This document shows, piece after piece, positions 1 to 12,605 of a stretch of DNA of 64,000 bases. The notes below the pieces were generated by a model, which worked only from the letters and a program-made list of their open reading frames with translations, made no database searches and had not been told where the DNA came from. The translations under genes were made by a program, and so were the position numbers. The DNA lies in the NCBI GenBank assembly GCA_950106755.1, contig OX467090.1:14755489-14819488 (forward strand), in the 5' to 3' direction. This DNA is from Climacium dendroides (taxonomy: Eukaryota; Streptophyta; Bryopsida; Hypnales; Climaciaceae). Position 1 is the stretch's first letter. Every line of letters begins with the position of its first letter.

Positions 1-3000
1 AATAGGTTGCATAACCCAAAGGTGGTTGCAACCACGAAGCAAAGGTGACGCTTGCAATGAGGGCAGCACCAACTAGTATGGCATTTGCTACATCAACACT
101 CGTGTGACGATCTTTATAAAGCACATCAATATAATCGTTCACTTTGGGTGTTCTCCTTACAATATTGAATGTTTCCCATTGCGTTTGGTCAAATATTTGT
201 TGAAAAATTGTTGTCCCATCCACTTTTTGTGTGAAGCTTATACTATTGAACTTTATTAGCTTCTCGACAACTAAGTAATGATGTTTATCGATGGCTATTT
301 GAAGGGCAGATTTGGGGATAAAACCATCCTTTTTTCCTTTTGGAGACGAAGTTTTTAGATTCACATCCACACTTCTTGCATCATCATGTACAACCTCTAG
401 TAAAAAATCGATGACATTTAGCAAATTTTCTTGAGCAGACAAATGAATTATGCTCTCGCCTTCATTATTCACATCATTATTATTCAGTTGTGTTTGAACA
501 ATGCGTTTCTCACTCCCAACATTGACTTTGCTTGCCTTGTAGATATCCTTCAAAATTGTCTTGTTATCTACTCTTGCAGCACAAAACAATGCAGTTTCAC
601 CATCTCCGTTTTTGATACATACATCTATGCTAGGTGTGTTTAGAAGAATCTTCACCACTTGCTCTTTTCCTCGTTTAGCTGCTCCATGAAGTGGAGTATT
701 GCCATTAGAAAGAACATTCACACCAATTTGTCCTATTGCCAAAAGCTTTTCAATGATTGCTTTTTGACCATATCTTGCAAGCAATAAAAAGGGAATGATG
801 CCCTAAAGGGTTTCTTCGATTTGGGTCAATATTTGGGGCATTCAAAAGCACCTTAACAACTTCTGGGTAATCATATTCAATGGCCTTGCAAAGAGCTGTA
901 GAAAACAGAGATACTTCATTCACATTCACATTCACATCCACACCATGTGCAAGTAGGTTTTTGATAATAGTATCATGGCCATTGCCTGCAACAAGTGCTA
1001 GAGACCAAAAGCCTGAATCAGATTCAAAAGATTCACCTTGTCCCTCATTTGCACTCCCAACCCCATGATTAGTAATTACATGTGGCTTCTCCAAGAGTTT
1101 GTCAACAACACGTACATGTCCCTCACGTAAAGACAAATATAGTGTAGTATAACCATTATTGCCCTTGGCATTCACATCAACTCCATCCACTTCCAAAAGC
1201 TTCTCAAAAATCTCTTCTTCACCATATTTTGCGACCACATGCAATGCAGAATTGCCATCTTGATCTTGCATATTTGCATTCAAAGTTGGTACTTGTAAAA
1301 GTAGATCAACATCAACATGACCTGCCCTTGAAGCAACATGAAGAGCAATGTCTTGATGATCATTGACGCTATTCACATCCATTCCAGGTGCATTTAGTAT
1401 CTTTTGAAAGATACAAGCATTCCCATTTTGAGCAGCACAGTGTATTGGAAAGTTACCACAAGCATCCTTTGCATTTACATCCACCATCGATTGTTTTAAA
1501 AGGATGTCAACTAGATTCTCATGGCCACCCTTTATACATAGATGAAGGACCGTCAAGTTTTCTTTGTTGGAATGGATAGGAACCACCCTTGGAGGTGTAA
1601 TGAGTTTTTCAGCAATACTAGCATGGCTGCCTTTCACAACAATGTAAAAAAGAGAATCACCACGATGATCACAAATAGAGAGGTCTACTTTTGGATCTTC
1701 CAAGAGCAAGTCCACCACATCAACTAAACCATGTCTTACAGCAAGGAACAATGGGGTCTCATTTTGTTTATTGACCTTATTCACATCTAAATGGGGTACT
1801 ACCAAAAGTCTCTCTACAATGCCTCGGTGCCCCAATGTTGCTGCAAGGTGAAGGGGAGTGTCATCATTATGATCCTCAAGACAAGGAGCCAAATTTGGTA
1901 CCTCTAATAATACTTCCACTACATTTAAGTGCCCTCATTTTATGGCACAATGAATTGCAGTGTTTTTCTTTGAGTCAGTGATATTTACATCCACCTTTCC
2001 AGTTTCTAAGAGCACTTGAATAACATCAGCCCCACCAGACATGGCAGCCATGTGAAGTGGAGTTTTGTCATCATTTGTCTTTGCACATGGATCTACATTT
2101 GGCACTTCCACTAACTTCATGACGATGTTTGCATGCTTTTCTCTTGATGCAAAATGAAGTGCCATTTGTCTTCTATAGTTGGCACAATTTACATCCACGT
2201 CAGGCATCTGTAACAGCTTCTCAAAGATTATTCAATTACCTTTCTCTGCAACAATGTGGAGTAGAGTGTTGTCAGCAAAATCTTTTAAAGAAGGTTTCAC
2301 AATCATTGCATTCAAGAGTTGATCAACCACATTTCATGGCCACCTTTAACGGCAAGGTGAAGCGGAGATTGCTCCAGAAAACGATTTCTGAAAATTGACA
2401 TCCATCCTTGGCAGAATCATTTCAACAATGGTTGCATGATCATGCTCTACAGCTACATGTAACAGAGTGCTCCAATGATCTTCTGAAGTAACCTTCACAT
2501 TCGGTAATTTCAAGAGCATGTCAACCAGCTTCTCATGGCCTCTTCTTGCTGCCAAGATGAGTGCAGTTTCGCCAAAGTCTTTAGTACTATTTACATCCAC
2601 CTTTAGAGCTCCCAAGATCTTTTCAAAAACAAGCACATGGCCGTGCTCTGCAGCAAAGTGAAGTGTTGTGTATCCATACGGATCACAAAGACTTGCATCA
2701 ATGTTCTCCTCCTCCAACAACATGCTAGCAGTATCCAAATGACCCTCCTCTGCAACGAAGTGCTGTCCGTCTTAAATTATCAATCTTGTTAACATCCGTA
2801 CCACCCAAATTCAAAATCACTTTCACCACATCAGTTTTTTCCCATTTTAGCAGCTTGATGGAGGTTTTGTGTTGCCATGTCTGCGGAAAAAAATCGCCTC
2901 AAGAACTTGGGATGGCAAGATTGTGCCAATTGTTGCATCCTCACGGAATCAGAAATCTACATATTATATGCAAATTGTTTCCACTCTCTATCCGAAATCA

Positions 3001-3022
3001 CATTACCATCCAAAGAAGCCAT
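1..3022 (-). pseudogene. Ankyrin-repeat/PGG-domain (ACD6-like) gene, decayed, 3' end outside window
   Basis: Read on the minus strand, the region codes for many ankyrin repeats (motifs such as GNTPLHGAAKRGKE, GDSLFYIVVKGSH, TPLHLAATLGH) and then, at about 1-180, a PGG-type membrane domain (DVLYKDRHTSVDVANAI, then ASVTFASWLQPPLGYAT). That order is typical of plant ACD6-like proteins, which are membrane-anchored and linked to defence signalling. A possible start (MASLDGNVISDREWKQF) lies at 3022. The frame is broken repeatedly. In-frame TGA codons sit at 1935-1937 (CAIK*GHLNVV) and about 2234 (EKGN*IIFEKLL). One-base shifts occur near 803, 2334 and 2390, further shifts near 2755 and 2840, and a stop soon after the N-terminus. 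The frame is continuous from about 800 to base 1, so the PGG part is the best preserved. The lesions are single-base changes rather than GT/AG introns, so a pseudogene is favoured; assembly error is the alternative. Confidence 0.85.
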
Positions 3023-6000
3023 CTTTGCTAGGGCAAAGAACAGTGTAGCCCTACAATATTTATCTTGTCGCTTGATAACTATTTTCCACTATTCAAATTT
3101 TGTTCCTAAAGATCCACCTACAAAACAAACAATCAAATTGGTATGGACAAGTCAAATATTAATAAAAAGAACCTTAAACTTGTCATCAATAAGTAGTCAA
3201 ATCATCCACCATTCACATATGAATTGTAAGAGGGTGATCCTATGAAATTCTTGTACTATTATGTATTGCATAATGGTCTTGGATTGTTGATTTCTTTATG
3301 TGTATTTTAAAATTCAAAATTCAAATTTTAAAAAATAAATAAATTCATTTAAAATTAAGAATTCTAAAGAAATTGACCTCTAGGCTCAAAATAATATTTT
3401 AAATACGGAACTAAGATAGAGCACATTCTCATAAAAATGGAGACAATGACATTTAAATCATTATTAAATAGAAAAAAAATATAACTATAAAATTTTTAAA
3501 TTTCACATTCTTAAAACTTTTTTGGAAATGACTATCCATCAAAGAAATGGAGATTATCTACTTTAGGATGTCTAGAAGTATGCACACAATTAGAAGAAGC
3601 TATATTTACTATTAATAGGTGTCTTGTGTATAATTGGTCTTGCTTAAAGTGGAAACATGGCCTTCTAAGCTCACAACTAGATCATTAATTTTGGGTACTT
3701 TAAAAATAAACAAAAACATGAAAACTCAATTGTGATGAATTAACTTATCCTTCAACCCCTACAGGACCAAGTAGTAGTCCAAATAACTAAAATTGTGCAA
3801 ATGTGTTATAATATGCAACTTAGAAGAAGAATTTAATGACTCTCAAACAATAGTTGTAAATATGATTCACAGATCATATCAATATGATTAGGTCAAGCTA
3901 TACACGAACCAATATTTTCCAATATTATTTGAAGCCAAGAATTGAAAATTCTTTTTATAGTCACTCATAACTTGAATATTTGGGATTTTTACAAGAATTA
4001 TTTTCCTCTTAAGTTCAAAATGTTAAGTTCTAATCATACTAATTTTGAAGATTTTTATGTTACTTTTTTTATTCAAATCATTTTTAAGGATCATTTTTTG
4101 AATTGAAAAAATTAGTTTTTGAAACTAGACCTACCAATATCCTTTGAATTATAGAATATTTGCAAAGTAAAGTCTTTCAAATCCATACTCTAAGGGTGTT
4201 AAAGAATTAACATTAGAATCTTAAAAAAATTGATGGCTAAAAAAATGCATTTTTGCATGCTTGGGATGTATTTGCATTCTTTAATTGTTCAAAAATTGAA
4301 CACCTAGTTCTTTAGGGGAAAAATAGATTCTTTTAAAATTAAAAGATAACATATAAGACAAAAAGGATACCATGCATCCTTTCAAATTTCAAATCCATCA
4401 ACTCTATAATTCAAAAGTTAAAGTAGAAGACATGACAAAGGCCCAACTTCTAATACCAAAACAAGACTAGTGTTTCAAGGAATCACTCAAGATTGTTATA
4501 CTTGATGTTGGTTTCAAGAGAACGATTTCATTCAAGATTTCATTTAGATGAACAATAAGCTAATTGTACTTAAAGAAAATTATTGAGAGGACCTTAAAGA
4601 AGTCATACTTTTACAATGGAAAACTTTGGAGAAACACTATAGTTTCAACAAATTTTAAATGTTATTTTGGTCAATTGTAAGAATCAAAGGAAGTTTCATG
4701 TTTTCAATTAACTAAAGGAAGTCCTTCAAGGCTATATGAAGTCCTTTATAAAGGGTGGGTTAAATTATGAGCCTAAACCAACATTTGAATTTTTCATAGA
4801 GAAACAACTTCAAGGTTATAAAAGAACAATAATATGCCAATCTATCATAAGAACTAAAGTTAGAATTAAAAAACAACTTCTACATTTACATTATTGTCAT
4901 AATTGCCAATATCAAATACTCTTTACTTACATTGACATTATTCTATTAGCCCAATATTCAAAACCATAGCAACATTAATTTATATTAACTAGAAAGAGAT
5001 AACAAACAATAAATAATCTTTACTTAAAAGCCTTAGGCCTTGAATATTTAAGCAAAAAATGAAAAATTATAAGATAATTATAGATTATAATAATTTACAA
5101 AATCATGTTTCTAAACTTCAAAGATCTAGGACATGATCTTATTTCCCTTGAATTTCCATAAGTGATTTTCTTTAACCCTTATAGAAATAGATACAACCAA
5201 TTTAGACCATTTAATAAACAAATTATAAAGAAGAATTTCACTCCAATTTAAGTATCATACTTCTATTATAGTGCATTTTCAACCAAGGTCACCAATCCCT
5301 AGGGATTTATAATATAAAGTGGATAGCACAATAAAACTCCTATATACTAGCCCACATTCATGCTTTAGGAGAATATATTCATAAGAGTACATTGGTGAAA
5401 GTAAATGGAGTTAAATATTAAGGTGATGACACCTAAAAGCATCCACATAAAGGTTTGAGTATGGTTCACATTATTGAACTGTAAAGCTTTTATTGGCAGT
5501 TAAAGAGGAATTTTACGTTCTCTTAACTAAATGTATCTATATGAATAAACAATGAATTTTCAAAGTATTAATAGTATGTATATCTAATATCAAACCCAAG
5601 CTCATATGTATGACAAGTTGCACATTTTAGACAAGAATTTAGATGGGAAAATTTTGCAAACACATCACAAAATATATAGTACCTAAATTAGACTTGGAAT
5701 TCTCATAGATCTCAATAAACACTACATATACATACACCCATATGTTAGCATTCAACAGTCCTATAGGTTCCTTACAATAGAGAGGGGATAGGATATGAAA
5801 AAGCATGATAATGAGGAGTTTCAAAGTGTACATTACAGGCAATTTCAACAAAAACATAAAATATGGAAGACTTGCATACTGGAAAATAGATATGTTGCAA
5901 GAGAGGAAACACGTCTCCGAAGACTAAAAAAAATCTAGATAGAAGAAAATAAGCTTTTGGAAGAGTGGAAATAATCCAGCCTTGTAAAGAATATCAAAGT

Positions 6001-6400
6001 ATAGGATTTTAACTTAAAGCCTCTTGAAGTTCTTCTTAGCATAAAAACATGTTGTTTCCCGTGTATAAGAATAATCTCCTTCAAATATTCAAAGCATTGC
6101 AAAATCAACATTTTCATCTCTAAATATTAGTTAAGGGAAGTACAACAAAAAGCACCCACATGAGCATCCAAACTAGGACTCTATTATTAAAATGTCTAAA
6201 TTATTTGTTATATGTTGTTTGACAATTGAAAGAGGATTCTACTGCTACTTAACATTTAGTCATTAGACATCATATAGAAGCATTACATTAAAAAAGTCCT
6301 AATCATAGGTCGAAACTAAAAAATCTATCATATTTCTCATATTCAAATCATGTTCATTACACGCAAGAATCTAAATAGGCTAGTTTGGGTAAGGGTTGCT
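3023..6400. other. AT-rich spacer, no gene seen
   Basis: Low-complexity AT-rich DNA with stops in all frames. Near 3755 there is a sequence (caacccctacaggaccaag) resembling the end of the repeat that begins at 52205, so part of this stretch is probably an old dispersed repeat. The short ORFs at 4736-4969 and 5639-6117 have no recognisable domain and biased composition. Confidence 0.6.
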
Positions 6401-6409
6401 ATCAAGCGT

Positions 6410-6935
6410 AGTTACATGATGGGGTTAGATCACCATCACTATTTGGTGAAAAGATGCCATCCTCTTCTTGCCCCCGTCCCCTTGCCCCCCTCTTATTTTT
6501 TATTTTAAAAAATTTCAAACTATAGATCTTCTCATAGGAAAAAAAATAAAACCAATTTCCAAACCATTGATCTAGGTACAAATACGTATATGAAAACAAA
6601 TATGGATATGGATTCAAAATACAAATATGATTATTTGTACAAAAATGAGTATGATACATGTACAAAAGATGAATACAAATACATGTACAAAATACAAATG
6701 TAAATACAAAATATGGATACAAATACAAAAATATGATAAAAACATGAATACAAGTATAAGTATGAATATAATTATACATACAAATATGAGTACAAAAGAC
6801 ATATACATGTACACACTAAAATTCCATATCAATTGTACCATTCCATGTCAATCTCAAATTACAAATTAGGGGGGGGGATGTTTAGGGTTTGGGTGAGGTT
6901 GGGTTTGGGGGATTAAAAAAATATTTAATTTGGTT
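6410..6935. repeat. Dispersed repeat, copy 1 of a direct pair
   Basis: This block is repeated in the same orientation at about 15950-16400. Both copies start with a segment around gtgaaaagatg and C-rich clusters (cttgccccc), share the 'ctatagatcttctcatag' segment, run through a degenerate purine/pyrimidine array of ATACAAATAC-like hexamers, then 'acatgtacacactaaaat', and end in a G-rich tract. The tyrosine/isoleucine-rich ORFs here (6402-6841) are read-through of the hexamer array and not genes. Confidence 0.75.
6868..6912 (+). other. G-rich tract with quadruplex potential
   Basis: At least five runs of three or more G separated by short loops (GGGGGGGG, GGG, GGG, GGG, GGGGG) lie at the end of the repeat copy. 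The counterpart in the second copy is at 16309-16337. Whether it folds is inference. Confidence 0.5.
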
Positions 6936-7782
6936 GGATTAGTACATTATATATATATATATATAAAATTGGAGTGAAATTGGAGTGGCAATGCTATTTG
7001 GAGTAGCACGGTATTTGGTGCGGGGTCCCGTAAGAGCATCTCCACCAGTTGTACTCCAAATGACCACCATACGAATAACTGGTAAGGCACTTATTGTCCC
7101 GTGAGATGTAGCTGTATTGTGGGCACCCAATGATCCCACCAACAACATACTAAATTGAATTGGACAGCCTTATTTCATTGCCACTAAGGTTCTAATTCAT
7201 GGGGAATGTTAGTGTGGTGCTCTGTGAAGTCAACAACTAAAGACTATTATTTGAAATGAAGGAGATAAAAGAGAGTTTTTTTAATGGAAAAAGTACTAGC
7301 TTGTTTGGGGGAGCTAAAAGGTTGATGTTTTTTGGAATAATATATAGTTGTTTTATCAATTTGATGAGATTGCTTCCAAAACATATTGTTTTCAAACATT
7401 CACATGAATTATGTACATGACATGAATCAAATGTTTGTACAATGTATTTAAAAATTTATTAATTCTATTTTCCAAAAAAATTCCACATGGGCTTGCTATC
7501 AATGGAGGTTGGAATTTTGAATTTTATACTCCTAGATTTAAAAGGAAAAATTCATAGAAGAATAGACTCTACTTGCTTTGAAGATGAATTTTGAATTGAT
7601 TTTGGGCCCACGTGAACACATTATGAAGGGGTTAAGAATACAACCTTTATCTTTTACATTATACATATCTATATACCTCGTATTCTCAAGTCAACATACT
7701 ATAATATTTATAAGATCTTTAATTTTATTTTTATATAAATATATTGAATATTATACATATATATTACATATACATGTATTTA

Positions 7783-8739
7783 TTAACCCCTAAAATTCTT
7801 TGACTATGTTTTTACCAAAAACACTCCAAAATTGCCATTTCTAGTACAAGTAACAAATTTTTGAAAAAGAACTTTTTTTGACATATATAGTTGTAGGATC
7901 TTGTAGTATGCTAACTTGAAAACATATCATAAAAATTTCAGAAATTTCCACCTCCTAGATTGCAAGATATAAGCATTCAGATTCAATTCATTTTTATAGC
8001 CCTATGAAAAACAAGGCAGTTGCACTTCAGAAGCTTACTTTCCTCTAAAATAATGTCCAAAATGGTGGTTATGCTTTAAATTCTTTTTCCTAGACAAGTT
8101 GGTCACCTGCTTGAAAATTATCAAATCATTTGGAATTGTACAACATATAAGAAAAAAATAGTAAGTAGACAGTAGTAAATAGAAAAAACTAATAAACAAA
8201 TGGTAGTAGGAATGATTCAAAATATAAAATTGTTAAGTATTTAATTATCTAATTGAAAAATGCCAATCCCAATGGTTGAAATGTTATAAACAATCTACAT
8301 CTTGTGATTTTATTTTTTCAAAAAATATTGAAAATTGAGTAAAATAAAGGACTTCAAAGTTTATTATAGAATAGGGAATACATAATTGCCCACAAACAAA
8401 AACTCCTCATAACTTTCATTTCATTGATCAAAATGGAATGATTCAAAGCTTTCTGCATATATATAACTTCCAGAAAACCAATTTCAAATTTTTGTTTTCA
8501 AAAAAAGTGATTTTTAAAAATTTGCCCGTACTTCCCAACCGGAGAAAAAAGTAACATATTTGGCCATAACTTGTGACTTGTATTTTCAAATGTCATAAAA
8601 TTTGGTGCCTATGAAAGATATTCCTTGTCCCTACCTTTTATTAAAATTTCATTCTAAAATATGCAAATCTCTAGTCACATGTACATACTCAAAATATCTA
8701 TATTGCCCCAAAAATGTATGCTAGTCTTTTAGGGATTAA
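7783..8739 (+). mobile_element. TTAA-bounded TIR element, copy A (957 bp)
   Basis: The left end reads TTAACCCCTAAAATTC and the right end GTCTTTTAGGGATTAA; the reverse complement of the right (TTAATCCCTAAAAGAC) matches the left. Long internal similarity is shared with copy B at 35989-36918 in the opposite orientation, for example 'ttgaaaattgagt..aataaaggactt' and 'aactcctcataactttc'. No transposase ORF is present, so the copy is non-autonomous. TTAA could be the target duplication or part of the TIR. Confidence 0.65.
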
Positions 8740-8849
8740 TATTTATAGGATCTTTAATTAATTTTTATATTAATTTTTATAATCTTATATTATTATTATA
8801 TTTTCATGTATATATTTTTTCATTATTTTTTGTTTAGGATTATAATCTC

Positions 8850-9095
8850 TTCCCTTCAAGAATATGAGGTGTGTGCGTTGTAAACAATTGGTTCCAAAGT
8901 GTCCCTACATACTTAAAGGTTATACATTAGAACAAGGTTTGTAACTTAAGTTTTCATTTTTATCTTCATTATTATTTTCTTAAGATTATTTTTTTCTTCA
9001 AGAATATAACAATTGGTTCTAAAGCATCCTCACATAGTTACTTGAAAGTTATGCATTATAGCAAGGTTTGTGTCTTTATTTTTATTATTTTTTCC
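8850..9095 (+). repeat. Local tandem duplication, about 115-bp units
   Basis: Two diverged direct copies, about 8855-8965 and 8990-9095. Each contains 'cttcaagaatat', 'caattggttc(c/t)aaag', 'aaagttat(a/g)cat' and 'caaggtttgt'. No coding frame is conserved across them. Confidence 0.6.
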
Positions 9096-9329
9096 TTTAA
9101 AAATTCATAGTGATTACAAAAAAATTCCAAGAACATGGATTTTTTTGTATTAAACATAACATCATCTTTCAAAATGAAAATAAAATTTGTCTTTCATATG
9201 TAGCTACTTAATTAATGTAATGAATAAACTAGCACATCTACTAAAAAAACCATAATTGCTTTTCTTTAACCTCACAAAAGTTATTCCCCTTATTTGCATG
9301 TCCCTCACTACCCTCCATCACATCCATGT

Positions 9330-9810
9330 CAATTGTCATAGTCTTCGTTGACTAAGTTAGCGTCAGTGTAAATTTGCCCTCTACAAAATCCTCCATTGCT
9401 GAGCAAATGTAGAAGTAATGGCAGGAACGGAAAAAAATGTACCATAACATGGTACTCATATGAAGTTGTTTGGTACTATACAAGCACAGCAAGCACTAAG
9501 TGTTGTTGTCAAGGCCTTTTGAAAAAACTGGTGGCAATGTTTTAAGATGAGCATTGGCTCCAATTCTACAAAACTGGATCACAACACTCAAGATGCAAGG
9601 CTCAACACCAACAATCCTTTAAAGTCCTAGCTAAAGCATTCCCTTTTTTCTCACACTTCTTCCATAAAAGCTATAGTCAAAGTTAACTGAGTTGGTGTGA
9701 GTATAATATTGCTTGCTACAAAGGCCTTTGGTTGTTGAATAAATGAAGAAGTAATAGGAAGATTGGCACAACTTTTAATGTAACGTGGTGTTGGTGTGGA
9801 TTTGTTTTTT
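9330..9810 (-). repeat. Diverged duplicated segments
   Basis: Segments at about 9335-9480 and 9660-9800 share an order of short matches (gttgact/gttaact, agtgtaa/gtgagtataa, 'gtagaagtaatggcagga' against 'gaagaagtaataggaaga', 'gtaccataacatggta' against 'taatgtaacgtggtg'). They look like an old local duplication of non-coding or dead coding sequence. The 60-residue ORF at 9651-9833 covers one half only and is not recognised. Confidence 0.35.
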
Positions 9811-11085
9811 CTTAAATTGAGTGTAGCAAACAAAAAGTGGCATTGCCAAGATTAACAAGCATGAATGGTGATAATGCTTTAATCCCTAAATGCTCAAAAT
9901 ACAGGTCAAAATATCATATTTTGGTGTGAACAAAACTTTGAAATCAAATAATTTATCAAATTAATCATTTGTAAATGTATGCCCTTTGAAGACTGACTTT
10001 AGAAGTATGCTCTTTGGATGACTTCATTATTAATTGTAGAAACTAAAAATGATTTATTGGTTCAATAATCAAAGTGTTTGGGTGACTACTTTGGTCATGG
10101 AGGGGCCACAAGGTTAACCTTGAACGGTTAGATCTATCACCAATGAAAATACTTTGCCAAAAATGATCCAATAGGTGCATTCTTCATTTCTATAGTAATC
10201 TTCCATTTTTGAACCTAAACATGCATCCTTCCAAGATTGAAGTGAGAAGGAGGTCATAAAGTAGACTATCTTGTAGTATAATGTCTAGTATTGGGTAGCT
10301 TTCGGCCCATGAATTCTCATTAAATGATTGGCTATGACTATTTTGGCCTTATATTCCTCAATTTTTTTTTATATATCAAATCTACCTTTCCATAACCAAT
10401 TATTAAACCTGTGAAGCTCTCTTTGAAGATTCCACCAAAGATACTTTCCATGGATATCAATGTGTTTAATTAAATTTAATTTTGATTCTAAAATTCATCA
10501 CTCTTATCATTGAGGTAGGTGGCCCAATGAAGCTAAGAAGTGCTTGTCATTTGCTAGGGTTCCCATCCCACATTTTGGGAATGCAAAAGGGACCCCTAGC
10601 ACTCAAGAACAATGTTATGGCTTGCTAGATTTGATACAAGTTTTAGAGGATTAAGGCCAAGTTTAGATAAGGACATCCAATGTCACTGAACAAGATTTAA
10701 ACCAATTTGTTTTTTTTCCTTGAAAGAAAAGAGGAATTGGCATCTAACCCAAGTTGTTTCATATTTTTTTATTCATTGTTGAATTAGTTATGAATTTTCA
10801 AATGAGATGTGGTATAGGTCCCTATTTATGTTTCTAGGGATTGCATGAACTGTTCACTTGCAACTTCTGAAGATAAGATAAATGGGAAAGCAAAGAGTAT
10901 GATTGGCTTTTCTCATTAACAATATTTTTTTCTTTCCATTCATTTAAGGACTACAGAAGTCCATTTAAGGACCCTTCATATCCATTCACAACCACCTATA
11001 TGGGCAATTCTTAATGCCCACGCATATTTCGAGCCTCCTACCTCATAAGAGTAAGAACGCTCGTATTTAAAGCCTCCTACCTTAT

Positions 11086-11201
11086 AAGAATAAGAACCCA
11101 CAATTGTTTGCTTGTTCTTGTCAGGCCACTTGGAACTGGCTGGTTTGTACTTTTACCCTTGCAATGAATTTTTGTTTCAAAAAAAAGAATAAGAACCCAC
11201 A
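11086..11201 (+). mobile_element. Short LINE-tail retroinsertion with 17-bp target duplication
   Basis: An 82-bp segment (11103-11184) ends in '...gcaatgaatttttgtttc' followed by an A-run and lies between two exact 17-bp direct repeats, aagaataagaacccaca (11086-11102 and 11185-11201). A 5'-truncated 3' tail, an A-tail and a long target duplication are the signature of target-primed reverse transcription. The tail 'ggtttgtacttttaccc' resembles plant L1 3' ends. The family assignment is inference; the duplication is seen directly. Confidence 0.8.
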
Positions 11202-11299
11202 TTAGCGCATCTCAAATAATTCAACAACATTGATTGTGCAAGATGCTACACCGGTCAAACAAAGTGGAATGAGCAGGGTGACCATGCAGGTTCTGTGTG

Positions 11300-11590
11300 G
11301 GGGGCAAGTTAAATCTTGCCCCCTATTTTGTGCCATGTCTAGGGTATGTTCTTTCCCTTCGTTCATTAACTTGTGGTCTTTGATTGCAAATATGAATTCA
11401 AAATTTGCAAATTTTTTCATATGTGAAAAATAAAAAAATTTGGGTTTTCCCCAGGATAAAATCACCTGCTGGTTTCACTTCGTGTGGGATGGGTTTACTT
11501 CGCATTCTGCCTTCATTCTTGGAAATCATGGGCCTCTACCACGGCCAGGGGTAAAACGGGGCAATGAGGGGGTCAGTTCACCCTGGCCCT
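11300..11590 (+). repeat. Dispersed ~230-bp repeat family, copy 1
   Basis: Shared core: 'cccctattttgtgcca', then 'ttgcaaatatgaattc', then 'aaatttgcaaatttt', ending near 'ggccaggggtaaaacgggg' and 'caatgagggggtcagttcacc'. Related copies are at 18960-19190 (same strand) and 63030-63220 (opposite strand). Probably a MITE or LTR fragment; the exact ends were not resolved. Confidence 0.65.
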
Positions 11591-11769
11591 TTTTTTTACC
11601 ATATGTTCTGCCATTATAATATACTCTGTTATTATAACACGAGTTTATTCTACCATATGTTCTACCACATGCACGCTCTTTGTCCTCCTCTCCCTCAGTC
11701 TCCCTCTTGCCTGGCAGAATGAGGCAGAGCTCAAAGAACTTCACAGAATCACAACGTTGAAAAGCAATA

Positions 11770-12141
11770 TAAGGTAGAACTACCCATTACCACCATTTAC
11801 CCAATTCCCCCACCTACAGGTTCCTCCCATTTCTGTCACTGACCCATCTTATTACCATAATCTTACTCATCCATGATCATGATGGCAATGCACTGGGGAG
11901 CGGACACATCAGCCCACGCTTCAACAATGGTCTGGCCATGCTTTACCAAAGGTCTACTCATAGTTTTACATTTCAGCTTTGAAAAATCACAAAAAATTCA
12001 ATTCTTGTCAGAATGTCTTTATTTTTTTTGCAATTGACTTGTCTCAAACAATTCCATCTCTGAAAAATATGAGAGCTCATAAATAGCTTCTCCAAAGTAC
12101 CTAGATAGCAAATCTGTATAGTAATGGGTAGTTCTACTTTA
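11770..12141 (+). mobile_element. TA-flanked MITE, complete copy (about 370 bp)
   Basis: The ends are TA + AGGTAGAACTACCCATTAC on the left and GTAATGGGTAGTTCTACTT + TA on the right, a near-perfect terminal inverted repeat of 19 bp inside TA dinucleotides. There is no coding capacity. A TA target fits Tc1/mariner-type MITEs, but the TIR is not the Stowaway consensus, so the superfamily is unresolved. An inverted second copy lies at 12606-12960. Confidence 0.7.
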
Positions 12142-12151
12142 ATGTGAACTC

Positions 12152-12187
12152 CAATCATTAGCACAAGTGAATCATTAGCACAAGTGA
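12152..12187 (+). repeat. Exact 17-bp tandem duplication
   Basis: The unit aatcattagcacaagtg occurs twice in tandem in the spacer between the two MITE copies. Likely slippage or an excision scar. Confidence 0.8.
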
Positions 12188-12605
12188 AACCATGCAGATG
12201 CCACTTAGAATTCCAGTAGACACAGTAGAACTAAAGTGAATTCACTGTTCTTGAAAATGAGCCACACGGACCACAAGTCTTACAAAACTGGGCCTACACA
12301 AAAGTCCAATCCAAGCCGGACAACAAAATCAGCCAATTGGTAGCCTAGGACCCCCAAAATCATGTGCTAGCTGAGTGAAATTCACAACCTACAACTCCCC
12401 AAATATCTACTAGCTCAAGAACAGTACTCACGGGCAGGCGACATTTCCTTGAATACGACTTATTGCAATGCGATAGCTGCAATAGTACAATGCAAAACCC
12501 ACAAAGCTACTATGACCGTGTCTGAACAATCTCCTCACCAATCAAAGTATGAACTATCTGCCCAACCCTTTCCTGCAATCACACAGGTGGAGGGAGACAG
12601 CCCCT

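Noticed and set aside
6402..6869. Tyrosine/isoleucine-rich ORFs on both strands
   Set aside because: Produced by a degenerate ATACAAATAC hexamer array, so composition is an artefact of the repeat.
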